This document shows, in pieces, positions 46,925 through 59,579 of a stretch of DNA of 64,000 bases. The notes below the pieces were generated by a model. That model worked only from the letters and a program-made list of their open reading frames with translations, was not told where the DNA came from and did not search any database. Positions within the stretch are counted from its first letter, which is position 1. The number at the start of each line of letters is the position of its first letter. Position numbers and translations under genes: made by a program. The DNA is from Triglochin maritima (taxonomy: Eukaryota > Streptophyta > Magnoliopsida > Alismatales > Juncaginaceae), in the NCBI GenBank assembly GCA_963682175.1, contig OY821786.1, positions 34,961,501-35,025,500 of the forward strand, given 5' to 3'.

Positions 46925-49266
46925 TCAGTTCTCTCTTGTAATCATTTTCAGTTTGTCTGCAGATTCAAAGCTCTTTTCAGAATCATCGGAAACCTCAAGT
47001 CGACGTAGAATTGCGATGGCATCATCTACGAGGTTCAGAGCACGTTTAACCTGTGGACTGATCATGGAAGTGGCGTCTTCGCTCGCATTACAAGAGTCCA
47101 AAGTTTTGTTGGTCGAACCATTTGTGTATTCAGAGATTTCTCTGCGATCTGCTGAATTTTCAGTTGCAACTTCTTTGGTAGAGTGGGCGGTTAATATTTC
47201 GAAACCACCATCAGTTTCCTCAAAAATTTCAGGTTCTGTATCAGAAGAATAGAGATGTTCACGTATCCGAGCATACATCGGTCCTTTCAAAGCCTTTTGG
47301 TACGTCTCGGCACCTCCGACCACAGAAACAACAGCCTGTAAATTCCATTACTATTTATCATTACCAATTTTTTGTCCAAGGAAATGAAAACATTAACACC
47401 AAATATTAAATTTGAGAAACAAAAAAATGACCTTATTGTAAAGCTTGTGCCCATTTCCTATTATCTGTCTAGAAATGAAGTTGATCAGGGATGGAGGTAG
47501 AAACTCTAGCTTGAGGTCCAAATTCCCAATCAGTCTGCACAACGATAACATGTCCAAACATAATCGAAAACTACAAACACAGCTGGATCAATGAATGCAC
47601 CAGTAAGGGTACTAACCGGAAATAGCTTCTAGTTGGACTCACTTTCTGCAAAGCAAGTCCACCAACCAAATCTATTCTTACGACGTCTTTTGCTTCAGGA
47701 GTAACATCCTTGATCAAAGCTTTAGAGCTCATTGTCGATATCTCCGAGCTCGGAATCTTAAGAAAAATGTGAAGAATCACCAAGGTTGTCAGAGAAAAGT
47801 AATCGATGTACTGACAAAGAATAAGATTATAAGAATTTGTTTGCGAATGCTACCGTGTTCAGAACTACAAGGATTAGATTTTCTTCAAAGAATTCAAGCT
47901 CGAAGTTGTGAAGAATCACTTCCCTATCAGCTATTGGCCATGGAACCTTCATTCTTTCTTCCACAAAGAACATGTTAATATAATTGTACAACTATTAATA
48001 GCAATCAGAAATCACATACATAATGTCAAAACAAGAGTTACAAACCTAACTAAGGATATCTCCTCTCCGGTTCCAATTTTCAGCAAACTTGATGAAGAGA
48101 CGATCTCAAATTTGGGGAAGCTAAAGTGTGGAAACCTGTCGAGCGAACGAAGAAAAATTAAAATACTTTCAACCACTGATCTACTAAAACACCTCAAAAA
48201 TCAGATATGAACACCCCATCACAGGATACCATCGTAAACTTTTACAGGACTATGACAGTAACTTGTGAAAATAATATGTAAATGTGTAGAAGCGCATACC
48301 AACTTTTATATAAAGGCGACTCCCATTCCACACATAAGCCTACAGTTAAAATAAAACTCATTAATGAAAACACCACTTTACTACAAAATACCAGAATGGT
48401 ATGTTGGTTGAGGAATACTGTGGTAGGTTTATGCTCACAAGCATCAATTGGTCCATCAGCAAAACCTTCGACTAGTAGTGTATGGAATGGGGTAGCTGGT
48501 GGTCCTTCGCGGTACATAACACGGAGTTGATCAGAATCCTGCTTCAACTGGAGGACTGAAGTCTTAGAATCCATTCTTGGAAAGAATTTTCTTCAAAAAT
48601 ATAAATGTAAAGCATGTGCACATATCAATGGATGAAGTATAAGGAAAGAAAGTGACAAACTGTAAATGCAGGTAAACTAAGACCTCGTCACATGAGTTAT
48701 TGAAATATGGTACTTTTAACATTAGTCTTTTTTTCTTTCTACTTGACTAAACCGTATGAACCAACCAAGCCTTTCATTGGGTGACATCATTAAGAAAATT
48801 AGATTTCAATGCTTTCACTACACTACAAAGCATCAACTTTGTCATTGCAACAATTTACATCAGTGGGATACACAAGTGTTATACCAGAAGATTAGCAACC
48901 AAAAAGGTGTACCTTCCAATCACTGTTCTTGGAACCATGAAACTTCAATGAAGCGCTATGGTCTCTTGGAGTACTTCTCAGCATGTCGAGAAAGTTAGAT
49001 ACCTCAGAAGTGCGTTTACGGACGACATCTTCAATCTCTCCTAAAAACAATTAAATAAAAGAGTTCAGTTGGCAAGATTTCATGACTGGAATAAATGGAG
49101 GATCGTGAATTCATAAAAACAACCAACCTTGAGAGCCTGCAAATGTTGAACGAAGAATTTGACTCTTAACGAGAGAACTAATCGACTCCTCGTCAGTCAG
49201 ACCAGGAGAGGCCAATGCCTTGTCAAATTTACTCCTTGATTCTGAAATTTCCCTCCTCTTCTCCAT
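46925..49266 (-). CDS. START-domain lipid-binding protein
   Basis: Nine exons join in phase to about 424 residues: 49266-49128, 49040-48913, 48562-48439, 48339-48300, 48135-48046, 47953-47854, 47756-47617, 47534-47432 and 47335-46925. The N-terminus is a charged helix (MEKRREISE). The START domain spans about residues 89-290: VMYREGPPATPFHTLL, CVEWESPLYKSW, MKVPWPIADREVILH, DVVRIDLVGGLALQKV and FLPPSLINFISRQ. Plant relatives belong to the polyketide cyclase/lipid transport superfamily (Arabidopsis At3g13062 type); the ligand is not known to me. The C-terminal 130 residues are acidic and Ser/Thr-rich. The start ATG directly follows an AG, so a 5' UTR intron is possible. The third exon acceptor (48562) has an alternative at 48547. 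It looks intact. Confidence 0.85.
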
Positions 49267-50297
49267 CTGAATGATGATACAACAACACCCTTTGATAAAA
49301 CCAAGGAACCATTCACTATAAAATATGGATGTGCTCAATAACACTCTAAACTTTGTGAAGATTCATTCTTAAACAGCACGGACCTTAGAACTGAACCTCT
49401 TGCTGCGTAAAAGAACAGAAAAAGTGAACATATATCCAAACATCAATCATATGGATCACCACCACCTACCAGTCACCAATAATCCAACAAATATCCCAAC
49501 AAGAAGTTAATATCAAATTGAACTGAAAAGGTAGAGATTTTTTGTTTATGCAGCAAATTTATTGCACCATCTCTTGTGGGCCCATGACCAACCACCCAAG
49601 TGATAATTCTTTTTGAAACTTTTAGTCAAGTTGTTATACAATCACGGTCTAGTGGTCGACAATTTACGATTATTTAGTAAGTCATTTCTGCCTTTTATTT
49701 ATAAATCTTCTTATCACGTAAGTGACTTCCTCTGAGAAATCACTATGGTTTACACAATCCTTCCACCAAACACAGGATTGTAAACTACATAACCAACGAC
49801 ATGCAAATGGCATCGTTATTTCGATAGCTGTTTTCATCACATGACAGAATAGATAAGATTGTCATCTGCATGCAAAACGTGCATCTCTTGTTCTTTTATC
49901 ATTCAACTTCATCTCATAAAGATGACAATAAGTGCAATATCTTGAAGTCCCTTTTTTAGATCCTTTCCTGTTTCAGCAAGTTTCAGCAACTCTGGGTTAC
50001 ATTAATGATCCATTCTGTTCTGGTTTTACAAGGTTGCAGGTTTTGCAAATTAGTTGTAACAGATTGCCTTTCTGATAGTAAGGACAATATTTCTTGCTTC
50101 CAACACAACCAGAATGCTTCTAAATTTTGGCACAAAAAGCCAGTAGGGATTTACCCATGAAAAATAAATTAATAACGATCTCAATGGTGAAAGAAGGTTA
50201 AACCAACAAGTCGTAGAAGAAAAAACACCATGAATAGCCTTTATAGTTGCTACTCACTGTTGATTCTATATGTAAACAGATCAATATGGAGCAAAGA
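49267..50297. other. Upstream region of the START gene and 3' flank of the SSL gene
   Basis: Non-coding. It should hold the START gene 5' UTR and promoter and the 3' UTR of the strictosidine-synthase-like gene. No element was recognised. Confidence 0.5.
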
Positions 50298-52779
50298 TTA
50301 GAGTTTGTAGACAGCAATAAACGACATGAGTACGGAGCCCAACCATAGTTGCCCATCCCTTTCCTCCACCTCGCTGACGACCCTAACCACTTTTCCTTGC
50401 CGGTCCTCTAAAACTTGCAAAACTTTCCCATCCGCGCTGACCCTCATGATCATGCCGTAAAACCCACCACCAATGCCAATGAAGTAGTGTATCTTGGCGG
50501 GAATAGGGAGCTTCATGATAGCCTTCCTTAATCCAGTGTATTGGGAAAGGGCGTGGACGTAAATGTTCCTGCGAGAATGGATTGCAACCCAGAACTCACC
50601 CTTCTCGTTTATTCTTACGTTATCCGGGAATCCCGGCAACATTACAAGTGATTCGGAAGTTCCTGCCTTCTCACCTTTCAACCAGAATTTTGTCAACCTA
50701 CACTGGTATGTTAATTTCATTAATTTGCCAAGTAATGCTGGTTAAGTAACTTAACCTTAAATATCCAGAAAACCAACCTTCCAAGAGAGCCTTCGCAATA
50801 AACCAGAAAAGTACCATCCTTGCTCAGGGAAACACCATTTGGAAACTGAATATCTCGAACGAGGACAAGTGCCTTTTTCGTAAGAGGGTCATATTTCAAT
50901 AGTCTACCAGATGGTTCGGATGTGAAACTCAGCTGCAAGAAGTTTCTGGAAGAAAGGATGACAAATTCGAGCTTTAGAAGATTAATAACTTCACCATTTT
51001 CTACCAAGAAATGTGAATTCTACCTCCTTTGGTAGTTACTGCTGCTGTCAGTAAAATAAACATTTCCATCATCGTCGATGTCCAAATCATTAGTGAATTT
51101 GAAGGGTACTCCTTCAGCCTCCGTGGCGAGTGACGTGGCCAATCCGCCTTCAGGGCCCACTTTCATTAGACCAAAATATGCATCTGCAATGTATAATTCT
51201 CCGGTTTTCTTGGAGAAACGAAGTCCCAAAGGTCGACCACAAATATGTTCGTTCTTTAGATAATCCATGAGCAAAGGCTTGGGATCACATATTTCTGATC
51301 TACAAAAGGAAACGGCAAAATATAAGGACATGAAAATTAGAAGGGAAGAAAATGTTGGTCAAGGAAACATTTCCAACAAATTTTGTAGGAAATCCACCCC
51401 CTGTTATTTATAATATTCATCATATGCAGAGACACAAGAATCACATGTGACTATTTTTTGAAATCCTACTGCTGGCAATAAAAATTATTCAAAGCATCTA
51501 TTATTAAAAGTATTTTTTATGAAGGATTGACAATGAAATTCCATCATTCATTAAAAAAAGCTCGCCATTCAACTACCATTTCCAGATAACAGGGGAAAAA
51601 ACCAAATAAATTGCATTGAAATCGACATGTCCAGCCCACAATGTATACCAAACAGATTAAAAAAAGAATAGAAACCGACTTTCCCGGGAAAAATAAAATA
51701 AATCGTCAAAATCCAAAAACAAAGGACCCTTCACGTAAGAAATTAAGAACAGACCTTGGCCTCCTACATTTGCAAAGAAACAGAAAACAGAAAAACAGAA
51801 GACATCATCTTCAACATGGAAACCCAATCCAAAACCTTTGCCTTTCCTCCAAAACAAACACTACCCGATCCAAAAACAGGAACACATAACAATTGATCCT
51901 CCACCTAATATGAAGTTCAAAAGAAAATTCCATCTTTAACATAAATATTACATCCTGCTTGAAAAACAAACAAAACCCAACCCAAAAATCCAACATCTAA
52001 CATAAACCTCCCAATCCAACCAAAACCCACAAAAACAATCCCACTTTAAACCCACAAATCATATTTTCCCACCTTCCAACACCAAAGAAAACCCACAAAA
52101 CAGATCCCACCTTTAACCAAACCCCCACCTTTCTTCCCCTCTTACACCTTCAACTCCCATTCCAAATAAAACCCACTAAAAAGTCTCACCTTTAACCCAA
52201 AACTCAAATTATTTTCCCAAACCCACACGAAAAATTCCCACATTTGCCTCTTCAACACACATTCCAACCAAAACCCACAAACAAAAATCTCACCTTTAAC
52301 CCAAAACTCAAAAACCTTTCCCAAACCCACAAACAAGAATCTCATCTTCAATCCAAAACTGAAATTCCTTTCCCAAACCCACAAAAAAAATCCAAAAAAT
52401 CCCACCTTTCCATCTTCCCCTCTCACCTATTAGGCGAAGTATGAGCAAAGTAAACCCACTCCTTCCCATCCCAGACCAAAACCCTCCCATCCCCAACCCC
52501 GGTATACGGCCCCTTCCCCTCCCGATCCCACGCGACGCTCTCCGGCCCCTGGACGACCCCCTCCCACCTCCTCTCCGCCTTCGCCAACGAATCATTTCCA
52601 TCCCTCTCCATCTTGACCTCCGACCACGGCGGGATGTCCACCGGATGGACGCTGAACCCCGGGAAGTCGACCATCGGGCCGCGCCGGAGAGGGTCGAGTG
52701 CGCAGTAGAGGGCAAGGAGGACGGCTAGACATGTCGGGAACAGGATTGGGGATGGTCGGGGTTTGGTCGGAGATGCCAT
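50298..52779 (-). CDS. Strictosidine-synthase-like protein, membrane anchored
   Basis: Four exons join in phase to 398 residues: 52779-52427, 51299-51024, 50945-50778 and 50697-50298. An N-terminal hydrophobic anchor (ILFPTCLAVLLALYCAL) comes first. The beta-propeller follows, with QGPESVAWDREGKGPYTGVGDG, CGRPLGLRF, ELYIADAYFGLMKV, FTNDLDIDDDGNVYFTDSSS, FPNGVSLSKDGTFLVYCE, LPGFPDNVRINEKGEFWVA and DGQLWLGSVLM. Length and order fit plant SSL/adipocyte plasma membrane-associated protein-like family members. True strictosidine synthase makes indole alkaloid precursors. Most SSL proteins do not, and are thought to act as hydrolase-like enzymes of the secretory pathway, so alkaloid synthesis should not be inferred. 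Intron 1 is unusually repetitive. No damage is seen. Confidence 0.9.
51320..52426 (-). repeat. SSL intron 1 with G/T-rich degenerate tandem repeats
   Basis: From about 52000 to 52426 the sense strand repeats a 40-90-bp theme of TGTGGGTTTTGG and TTTTGGGTTAAAGGTGAGA. The GGTGAGA inside it copies the true donor AG|GTGAGAGG at 52425-52426. The deeper part (51400-52000) is AT-rich, with more diverged copies. Confidence 0.65.
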
Positions 52780-54480
52780 TGGTGGTGTGGAGAGGGAGAG
52801 CGGTTTGGAGAGGATTTATGGGAAGGATGGGTTAATAATGGGAGGTGATTAAGTGGGTTGTGGGTAATAAGTTGTTAGTGAGTTTTATGTTATTAATTAA
52901 ATTAATTAATTAAGGAAGTGTGTCTCGTTAGAACTCCAAGTATCCAACTTCTACTTAGAATTTAGTTTCACGCAATGATGACAAAGAAGTTGCTCTTCAA
53001 CATGTTTGGCTAGGAGAAGAGTGGGTAGAGGGGATGATGTTTAATCCAAAGGTAATATCCGAAATGCCCCCAAACAAATTTTCTTCTATACACTTCCAAA
53101 CTTTTTGCATGTTTATAATCATTTTGTTAAATAATAAAAAGATATATAAAAAATTATATGTGATCGAAAAAAACTATATATATTAAAAAAATCAATATCA
53201 TGTTGAACTTTTGTATTTTCTTCCATTTGAACTACAACCTTGAAAACACACATGAATATTCTACGTGCATACTTTTTTCCAACAAAATTGTGGGACAAAA
53301 TGAGGAATTACATCAAAAGATCAGGAGTAGTACGGTCCAAAAGTCGAAATTATTACAACTACAGTAACCGGAGATGCTCAAAGCACACTCACCCCAGCTT
53401 CAAAAATTCACCTTGATATCTGTGTTGGCTCCTCCGATTTCCTCTGAATCTGTGCTGTTTGGATCGATCTTCAGTGGAGCTTCAGCTCCGGGGTGGTGGA
53501 GGAGTTGGCTTCGCCTCCAACCAAACGGACCCATAGTCGATTGGTGTGACTTCTTATCCGCTCGTGCATGGGTCGATAATCAATACAAGTATGCATTGTC
53601 GATTAATGTTAAATGGATGTGGTTGTGACTTTCTAATGTTCGGGGATTAAAATATTACTTGTTTGTAGTTAAGGAAGATAATTATAATTTACCCAAAAAA
53701 TATGAATATTCTTACTACACCTGCTCTTTAGATTTATCCAATATTTTTTATAGAATGACATGTATTTAAGTTCATTCATATAATTTTTACAAATGTCAAT
53801 ACATAAATAAATAAATAAGTTTTATAATGATAAGACCACACATGTAAACGTAACTTCTCCCCATCCCAATAAAATCACACAGAGCATATCAACATCCTTA
53901 GAGCGAACAATGTAGTACACCTAACTTCCAGTTCGCGACGACATTCCTCCACCACTCGAATGTACTCGTCAACCTTCACCTCCGCTCGGGCAGGTGTGTC
54001 AATCTGTCAAGTTATTAATACACACGAAAGTCATAAGATTTGATGATTTTAAGATCAAGAGACTCAAAAAAATGTAGTGTGTTCATTTTTATGTGTATTT
54101 TAATTTTATTTGAGACACACCTCAAAATTTATGATATCAAAAGTGTGTTCATAGCTTAAGTCATATATCAAAATCTATGATTTAAATATTTCATTCTATT
54201 TAAATATTGAAAAACTTGACATTCAATTGAATGGAGGGAATCATGATTCGTTTGTTATCAGTTTGCTAAAATTTAGGTCGGTATTTTTCTTAGAAAGACT
54301 GACGTCGTTGTACTTATGGTTATAAATAGTACATAACACGAATTGTTATCATTGATGGTTGCTAGAAAAGACCAGGTTAACTTTGGGTTTTTTTAGTTGG
54401 CATCCGAAGATTGAAGTTCTTTGACTAGGTTGAAGACGACTAAAAATGGTTATTTGTGGACTTGTTTTAGGAATTTGTGG
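52780..54480. other. SSL promoter and intergenic DNA
   Basis: The first few hundred bases are the likely SSL promoter. The remainder is AT-rich, with a short GC-richer island at 53370-53640 and an exon-like island at 53921-54003. No complete gene or bounded transposon was identified. Confidence 0.45.
53921..54003 (-). other. Exon-like orphan island, 83 nt
   Basis: On the minus strand an acceptor (TTGACAG) and a donor (GTTAG|GTGTAC) bracket 27 open codons including AEVKVDEYIRVVEECRRE. GC-rich relative to its surroundings. No neighbouring exons were found, and I do not recognise the protein. Confidence 0.3.
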
Positions 54481-56345
54481 TCAAATATTATATGTTCAAT
54501 CACTAGGAGTGGTATCAACCTAAAAATATTTGCTTGTTGCAGCAATATAAACTTCCATTCTTGTTGAAAAAAACAACGGAGCAAAATCTATATTAGTTTT
54601 TCTAAAGATCCAATTATTTCACTGAACTCTAGTTTCAGAACTTTCAAAATTATTTGCAAACCAATCACCCAAAATTCATCTCAGAAGCCCAATTCTCTCG
54701 CATATCAAAGTTTTGCAGCGAACCAATCATTTCACACTTCAAAACCACAACCTCATGGGCCTTGTCTCAACCTACGACCACCCCAACCCAAATCCACCCA
54801 CGGGAGGCATGAAGGCTCAAGACCCATTGAAACCGTCCCTCCTCGTTACGTTTAGGTGAACCTATCCGTAATGAACCAATTGAAGACACAAAGTAACAAT
54901 ATATTATTATCTCTAATCATTTAGTTATTCCATTGAATATTTCAGAACTTTCAATTTTTTCGGGTATCTGTTCTACCATATGGGGTAGGGCTGTAAACGA
55001 GCCGAATTCGAGCAAGCGACTCGTTAAGATTTTTCTTCGGCCTCGATGCTCGCTCGTTAGACAAGTCGAGCAAAAATAACCACTCATGCTCGGCTCGTGT
55101 GATGCTCGCAAGCCACTCGGCTCGCTCTATTGCTCGTTGGGAAATGTCAAGTGGTGCCCAATAGAGACCACCAACCCAGGAATATGCCTTCTTGATCACC
55201 CAAAAACCTCAACCAAGTGAGCATGTAACAAATGCTTGGGTGCTTCCCTATTTATATGTCTTTGGTGTTGCCTCTTTTCCAAAACCGGTGATGTGTGACT
55301 AAAAATACGGAATGCTTTGATCACAAACATTATGTATGTGTTGGATGAATAAAGGAAATCGGATCAGACTTTTTTAGTTTGGGCTTTCAACCCGAGTGAA
55401 AAGGAAACAAACCCACAACAGACCTTGAGATTTGTTTTTGGGCCTGTGTAGTGTGAACTTTTTTTTAATCCTATTGAGTTAATTTGTATTTCTGGTGGGT
55501 TATAGAGAAAATATTGATGAGTAGTATTTCTTGTTCATGTGTTTATATTTGTAATTATCATTTAAACATCATGATTAATAAGTTGAATTAACAATGATTT
55601 GATGTTGTTCCAAACACTTCTATTTGAAATGAGACCAACTTAACCACTAAGCCATTAATTGTTTGTGGAAACCTGCACAAAACTAAAATATGTAAATGTA
55701 TTTATGTATAATCGAGCAACCGAGCGAGCATCGAGCGAGTAGGGTCTGCTCATGCTTGACTCGTTTAGTTTGTCGAGCGGATTTCTTTGCTCGTGCTCGG
55801 CTCGTTACTAACCGATCCGAGCTACGATTCGAGCAAAATCGAGCGAACATCGAGCGATCTACCGATACCGAGCAGAACTCGACAGCCCTAGTATGGGGGG
55901 AGACTTTGCTACGATCGGTCCTCTTCGTTTCCCCTATTCGAAGTAAGGAAGAGCTAATCACCAATATGAGGTGTCCCTGACAAACTAATCACTTAGAAGT
56001 CATCTCAGAAATCCAATTCCCTCGCATATTAAAGTTTTACAGCAAACCGAAACCTATCACACCACACTTCAAAACCCCAAACCCCAACCTCATGGGCCTT
56101 GTCTCGGGCCACTAAGGCCCAAGACCCGAACCCACCTACGGCCCACGAAGGCCCAAGACGGACTCCCACCGTCCATCCCCAAACCAACGCTCAAGATCCC
56201 ACCGTCCACCGCACAAACAAACCCCACTCCTCTCCCCGTTCCAAACCGAGAGGGTTCGCTTCGTTCCGACCTTTTCCCCCAAAAATGGCCGCCGAACCTT
56301 CCCCCACCGGCACCGGAGGCCCCTTCCGTCGCCGCCCCTTCCGCC
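54481..56345 (+). repeat. Upstream copy of the 1865-bp duplication of the NUP1-like promoter
   Basis: Same length as 60632-62496 with a constant offset of 6151 bp and only about a dozen substitutions by eye. It covers the promoter region, a 905-bp hAT insertion and the first 20 codons of the nucleoporin gene. Confidence 0.92.
54986..55890. mobile_element. Non-autonomous hAT element, 905 bp (copy 1)
   Basis: Starts TAGGGCTGTAAACGAGCC and ends CTCGACAGCCCTA, imperfect inverted repeats rich in GAGC/GCTC. Flanks ATATGGGG and GTATGGGG form an 8-bp target duplication with one mismatch. It inserted before the segment was duplicated, since both copies carry it. Confidence 0.8.
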
Positions 56346-56404
56346 ATACCAAAAATGGCCGCCATACCATTTTGTTGGTTTTGGTGAATGTATTGTTACC
56401 TTGA
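56285..56404 (+). pseudogene. Truncated duplicate of the NUP1-like first exon
   Basis: ATG at 56285 opens MAAEPSPTGTGGPFRRRPFR, identical to the true gene but for one residue. It leaves the duplicated sequence at 56345 and runs into unrelated codons to a stop at about 56404. It still has the duplicated promoter, so it could produce a short transcript, but no nucleoporin product. Confidence 0.75.
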
Positions 56405-56756
56405 TTAGCGACTGAAAAAATTACCTACTCTTACATTTACCAAAAACTTGTATAGATGGGCATATATTTAAGTTCATTCATAATTCTTTTAGATGACTAT
56501 ACAAATTACTTTTCTTTCCTTCTCCACAATGATTGTTTTCTAGTTGGGAATAAGTAAGAATCTTATTGGTGGAATATATGATTTTTGTTCACGAACTTCT
56601 TCGCCTTGGGCAATTTAGTGAATGTCTAATCTTGTGACCCGATGATGTATTGTTTTGGGTATCTTGATGTACTCGAGTACTTGACTATGTAAAACATCAT
56701 AACTATCTATCTTACCGTAAGATCCTAATAGAAGAAGACACGTTGGGAAGGGAATG
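56346..56756. other. Spacer between the duplicated promoter and the Copia remnant
   Basis: AT-rich, no gene or element recognised. It begins with a short second copy of AAAAATGGCCGCC. Confidence 0.5.
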
Positions 56757-56866
56757 TGTTCTAAAAGTTTTACTTTTAAATGTCAATTATTATGAATTGA
56801 ATGAGAAATCATTTTGTTCCTTGTTTATGTTATTCGTCTTTTAGAAGTGTTAAGGAAGATGCTCTG

Positions 56867-57908
56867 TGTATACAAGAAGGTTAGTGGGAGCCATGTAGTA
56901 TTCCTAATCCTATATGTCGATGACATATTGCTTATGGGCAATCATATTCCTTTGCTTGAGCAAACGAGAAGTTCATTGAAATCTGCATTTTCGATGAAAG
57001 ACATGGGTAAGGCTAAATACATCTTGGGAATCAAGATATATCGAGATAGATCTCGCAGACTCATTGGCCTCAGTCAACGTGCATACATTGACAAGGTCTT
57101 GGAAAGGTTCAAGATGAACAACTCCAAAAAGGGCAGTGTGCCAATGAGTATGGGTGTGCAACTCAAGAAGTCTCAACGTGCGCAATCACGTAAGGACTTA
57201 GAGTACATGAAGGATGTCCCTTATGCTTCGGCAATTGGGTCGATCATGTACGCGATGACTTGCACAAGACCAGATGTCTCGTATGCTCTAAGCGTGACAA
57301 GTCGTCACCAATCCAACGCAGGTCCTGAGCATTGGACTGCGGTCAAGAATATCCTGAAGTACCTTAACCGGACTAAGGATAAGATTCTTGTTTATGGAGG
57401 ACAAAGGGAATTGATTTCTGAGGGTTACTCGGATGCGAGTTTCATGAGTGATCCAGACGATAGAAGGTCGCAATCAGGATACGTCTTCCTTCTGAATGGT
57501 GGAGCTGTGAGTTGGCGTAGTTGGAAGCAAAGCACTACTGCCGACTCAACCACTGCTTCCGAAGTGATGGTTGTCGCTGAAGCGAGCAAGGAAGGAGTGT
57601 GGATTAAGAAGTTCCTTGAAGAGCTTGGAGTAGTTCCCTCGAGCGAGGGACCAATAGAGCTATTTTGCGACAATAGTGCATCTATCTCGCAAATCAAGGA
57701 TCCCAAATCACACCACAAAGTGAAGTACATGGATCGTAAGTACTTCGTGACGCGTGACCTCATCGACGAAGGCAAAATAAATCTGTTATGGGTGGACACC
57801 AACAGCAACACAGCTGATCCATTCACAAAACCCTTATCCCAAGCCAAGGGCGAAATGCATTTCGAGTCCATGGGATTGAGGAACCATGTAGATTGGCTTG
57901 ATGATTGA
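56867..57908 (+). pseudogene. Copia RT/RNase H fragment, Tork (TNT1-94-like) lineage
   Basis: Starts inside RT (CVYKKVSGSHVVFLILYVDD, the catalytic YVDD) and runs through MKDMGKAKYILGIKI, TRPDVSYALSVTSRHQ and RNase H (YSDASF, WKQSTTADSTTASE, NTADPFTKPLSQAKG) to a stop at 57908. The frame is intact. All of gag, protease, integrase and the first half of RT are missing, so it cannot move by itself. Confidence 0.85.
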
Positions 57909-57981
57909 TATGTAATGGGGTTTACCCTAGTTATTATTGTTTTATGCATTGAGTATGTATGAGAAAGAAAACTTTAATAAC

Positions 57982-58003
57982 AAGTGGGAGATTGAAGGGA
58001 AAG
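57982..58003 (+). promoter_or_regulatory. Polypurine tract of the family B Copia
   Basis: A purine-rich run ending GATTGAAGGGAAAG lies directly before the LTR start TGTTCTAAAAG. Similar short runs precede the LTR starts at 56757 and 30212. Confidence 0.7.
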
Positions 58004-59154
58004 TGTTCTAAAAGTTTTACTTTTAAATGTCAATTATTATGAATTGAATGAGAAATCATTTTGTTCCTTGTTTATGTTATTCGTCTTTTAGAAGTGTTAA
58101 GGAAGATGCTCTTGGTCCTTAACCGTAGAGCTCTAAAAGATATTGGTTTACATAAAACAAAAGATATTCGCAATCATGGTAATTAACATGGAACATTAAT
58201 TACCGAGTTAAGATTGTCGTGTTGGTCATAGATCATTGTAGCTCTACAAGTGAGTGACAACACGGGTATGCAAAAGAGGAAAATATTACTTTTGTATACT
58301 GAATAGACCTAATAAGTAAAATATTATAGAAATGTGTTTCTGTGTCATTAATATTTTACTGTGTCTTTGGTCCTTTGATATGAGACTTATATCTAATCAC
58401 TTAAGGAATACTTAATTAGATCAGTGTCTTGAACTATTGATCAGTGTAGTATAAAGGCATTGGTTGGTTAAGTATAACTTTCGTTAGAGAAGATAGTTAG
58501 TCAAAAGATTACCATTACCCCTCTTAATTGAGTGATGATATTAGTGGGTCCCTTGATAAAGCAAAGTTATAATGTGCACAATGTGATTTGAGTTAAGTCA
58601 CATATTTATAACTAGCTTAAAGAGATCAAGAAATGAATGCTAATACAAAGATGACACAATACTACTTTGTGTGTATTCTTAATATCATGAGGCAAGGGAC
58701 GGACACAAGTGATGCACTCCATCACTAAGTGGATCGGGTTTTGGTTCGAGTGGAATTAAGACATCTAACTAATTGGGAGCTATAATGTGTAGCTAGATAC
58801 CGCTTATAGCTTGTGATATTAAGCTCTTAATATCACTGCCAACTTAGTTTAGATCCTCCCATAGGTCACACCACAAAACTGGGAAACAAGAAATGAGGAT
58901 TTTGAGTTCATAGGATGTGTCGGGTTTCATGTAGAAAATATGACACATGGGGTGAACAAGCAAAATCAAAATTATGTTGTGATTAATAACATAATTAGAA
59001 TCTAAATTAAATTCATATGTGATGTAAATATTATAGGGTGTAATGATTGATCATTACATAGGACAATATGTTACATAAGTTGTGAATTTACTACTAATCC
59101 CGAAATGTCAAATTTTGTAGGGCTTAAACCGAAATTTGACAAATCTGCAAGACT

Positions 59155-59400
59155 GTGCAAACGGTCGACCGGTTAATGGATAACGGTCGACCGAAGGTGC
59201 ACGGTCGACCGGACGTGTCTCGACCGATAACAGGGAATTTTCGTCTGTTCGGAACGGTCGACCGAATCTATCGGTCAGTCGACCGAACATTGCAATGAAA
59301 TATTCTACGTTAAGAACGGTCGACCGAATCTCGCACGGTCGACTGAAATTGGGTTCGAGCGGTCGACCGGACCTTCGTAACGGTCGACCGGTCCAGACGG
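59155..59400. repeat. CGGTCGACCG palindrome array in the family B LTR
   Basis: About ten copies in 245 bp, most with the perfect core GGTCGACC. The last is about 170 bp upstream of the TATA box. Confidence 0.85.
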
Positions 59401-59570
59401 TTTTATGCAGAATTAATTTAAGAATTAATTAGATCATGCATGGAATTGGTCCATAATTGATTTAATTCGTGGCTAATATTATTTATTATTAAATAATGGA
59501 TGGTTAGATGGAATTTTGCATGAGATCATGGGCAAGGGGTTGCACATGAATAGGTAATTTGGAGAGAACC

Positions 59571-59579
59571 TATAAATAC
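59571..59579 (+). promoter_or_regulatory. TATA box of the family B LTR
   Basis: TATAAATAC, followed by CT-rich leader-like sequence. Confidence 0.65.

Noticed and set aside
50298..52779. Alkaloid (strictosidine) biosynthesis gene
   Set aside because: The protein fits the widespread SSL family with an N-terminal membrane anchor. Family membership alone does not support strictosidine synthase activity, and no other alkaloid genes are nearby.
54951..55199. Identical small reading frames at 54951-55199, 55683-55964, 61102-61350 and 61834-62115
   Set aside because: They lie inside the two copies of the hAT element and its flanks. They are identical because the segment is duplicated, not because they encode a conserved protein.
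56102..56404. Pro/Arg-rich frames upstream of both nucleoporin starts
   Set aside because: They are out-of-frame or antisense readings of GC-rich 5' UTR in the duplicated block.
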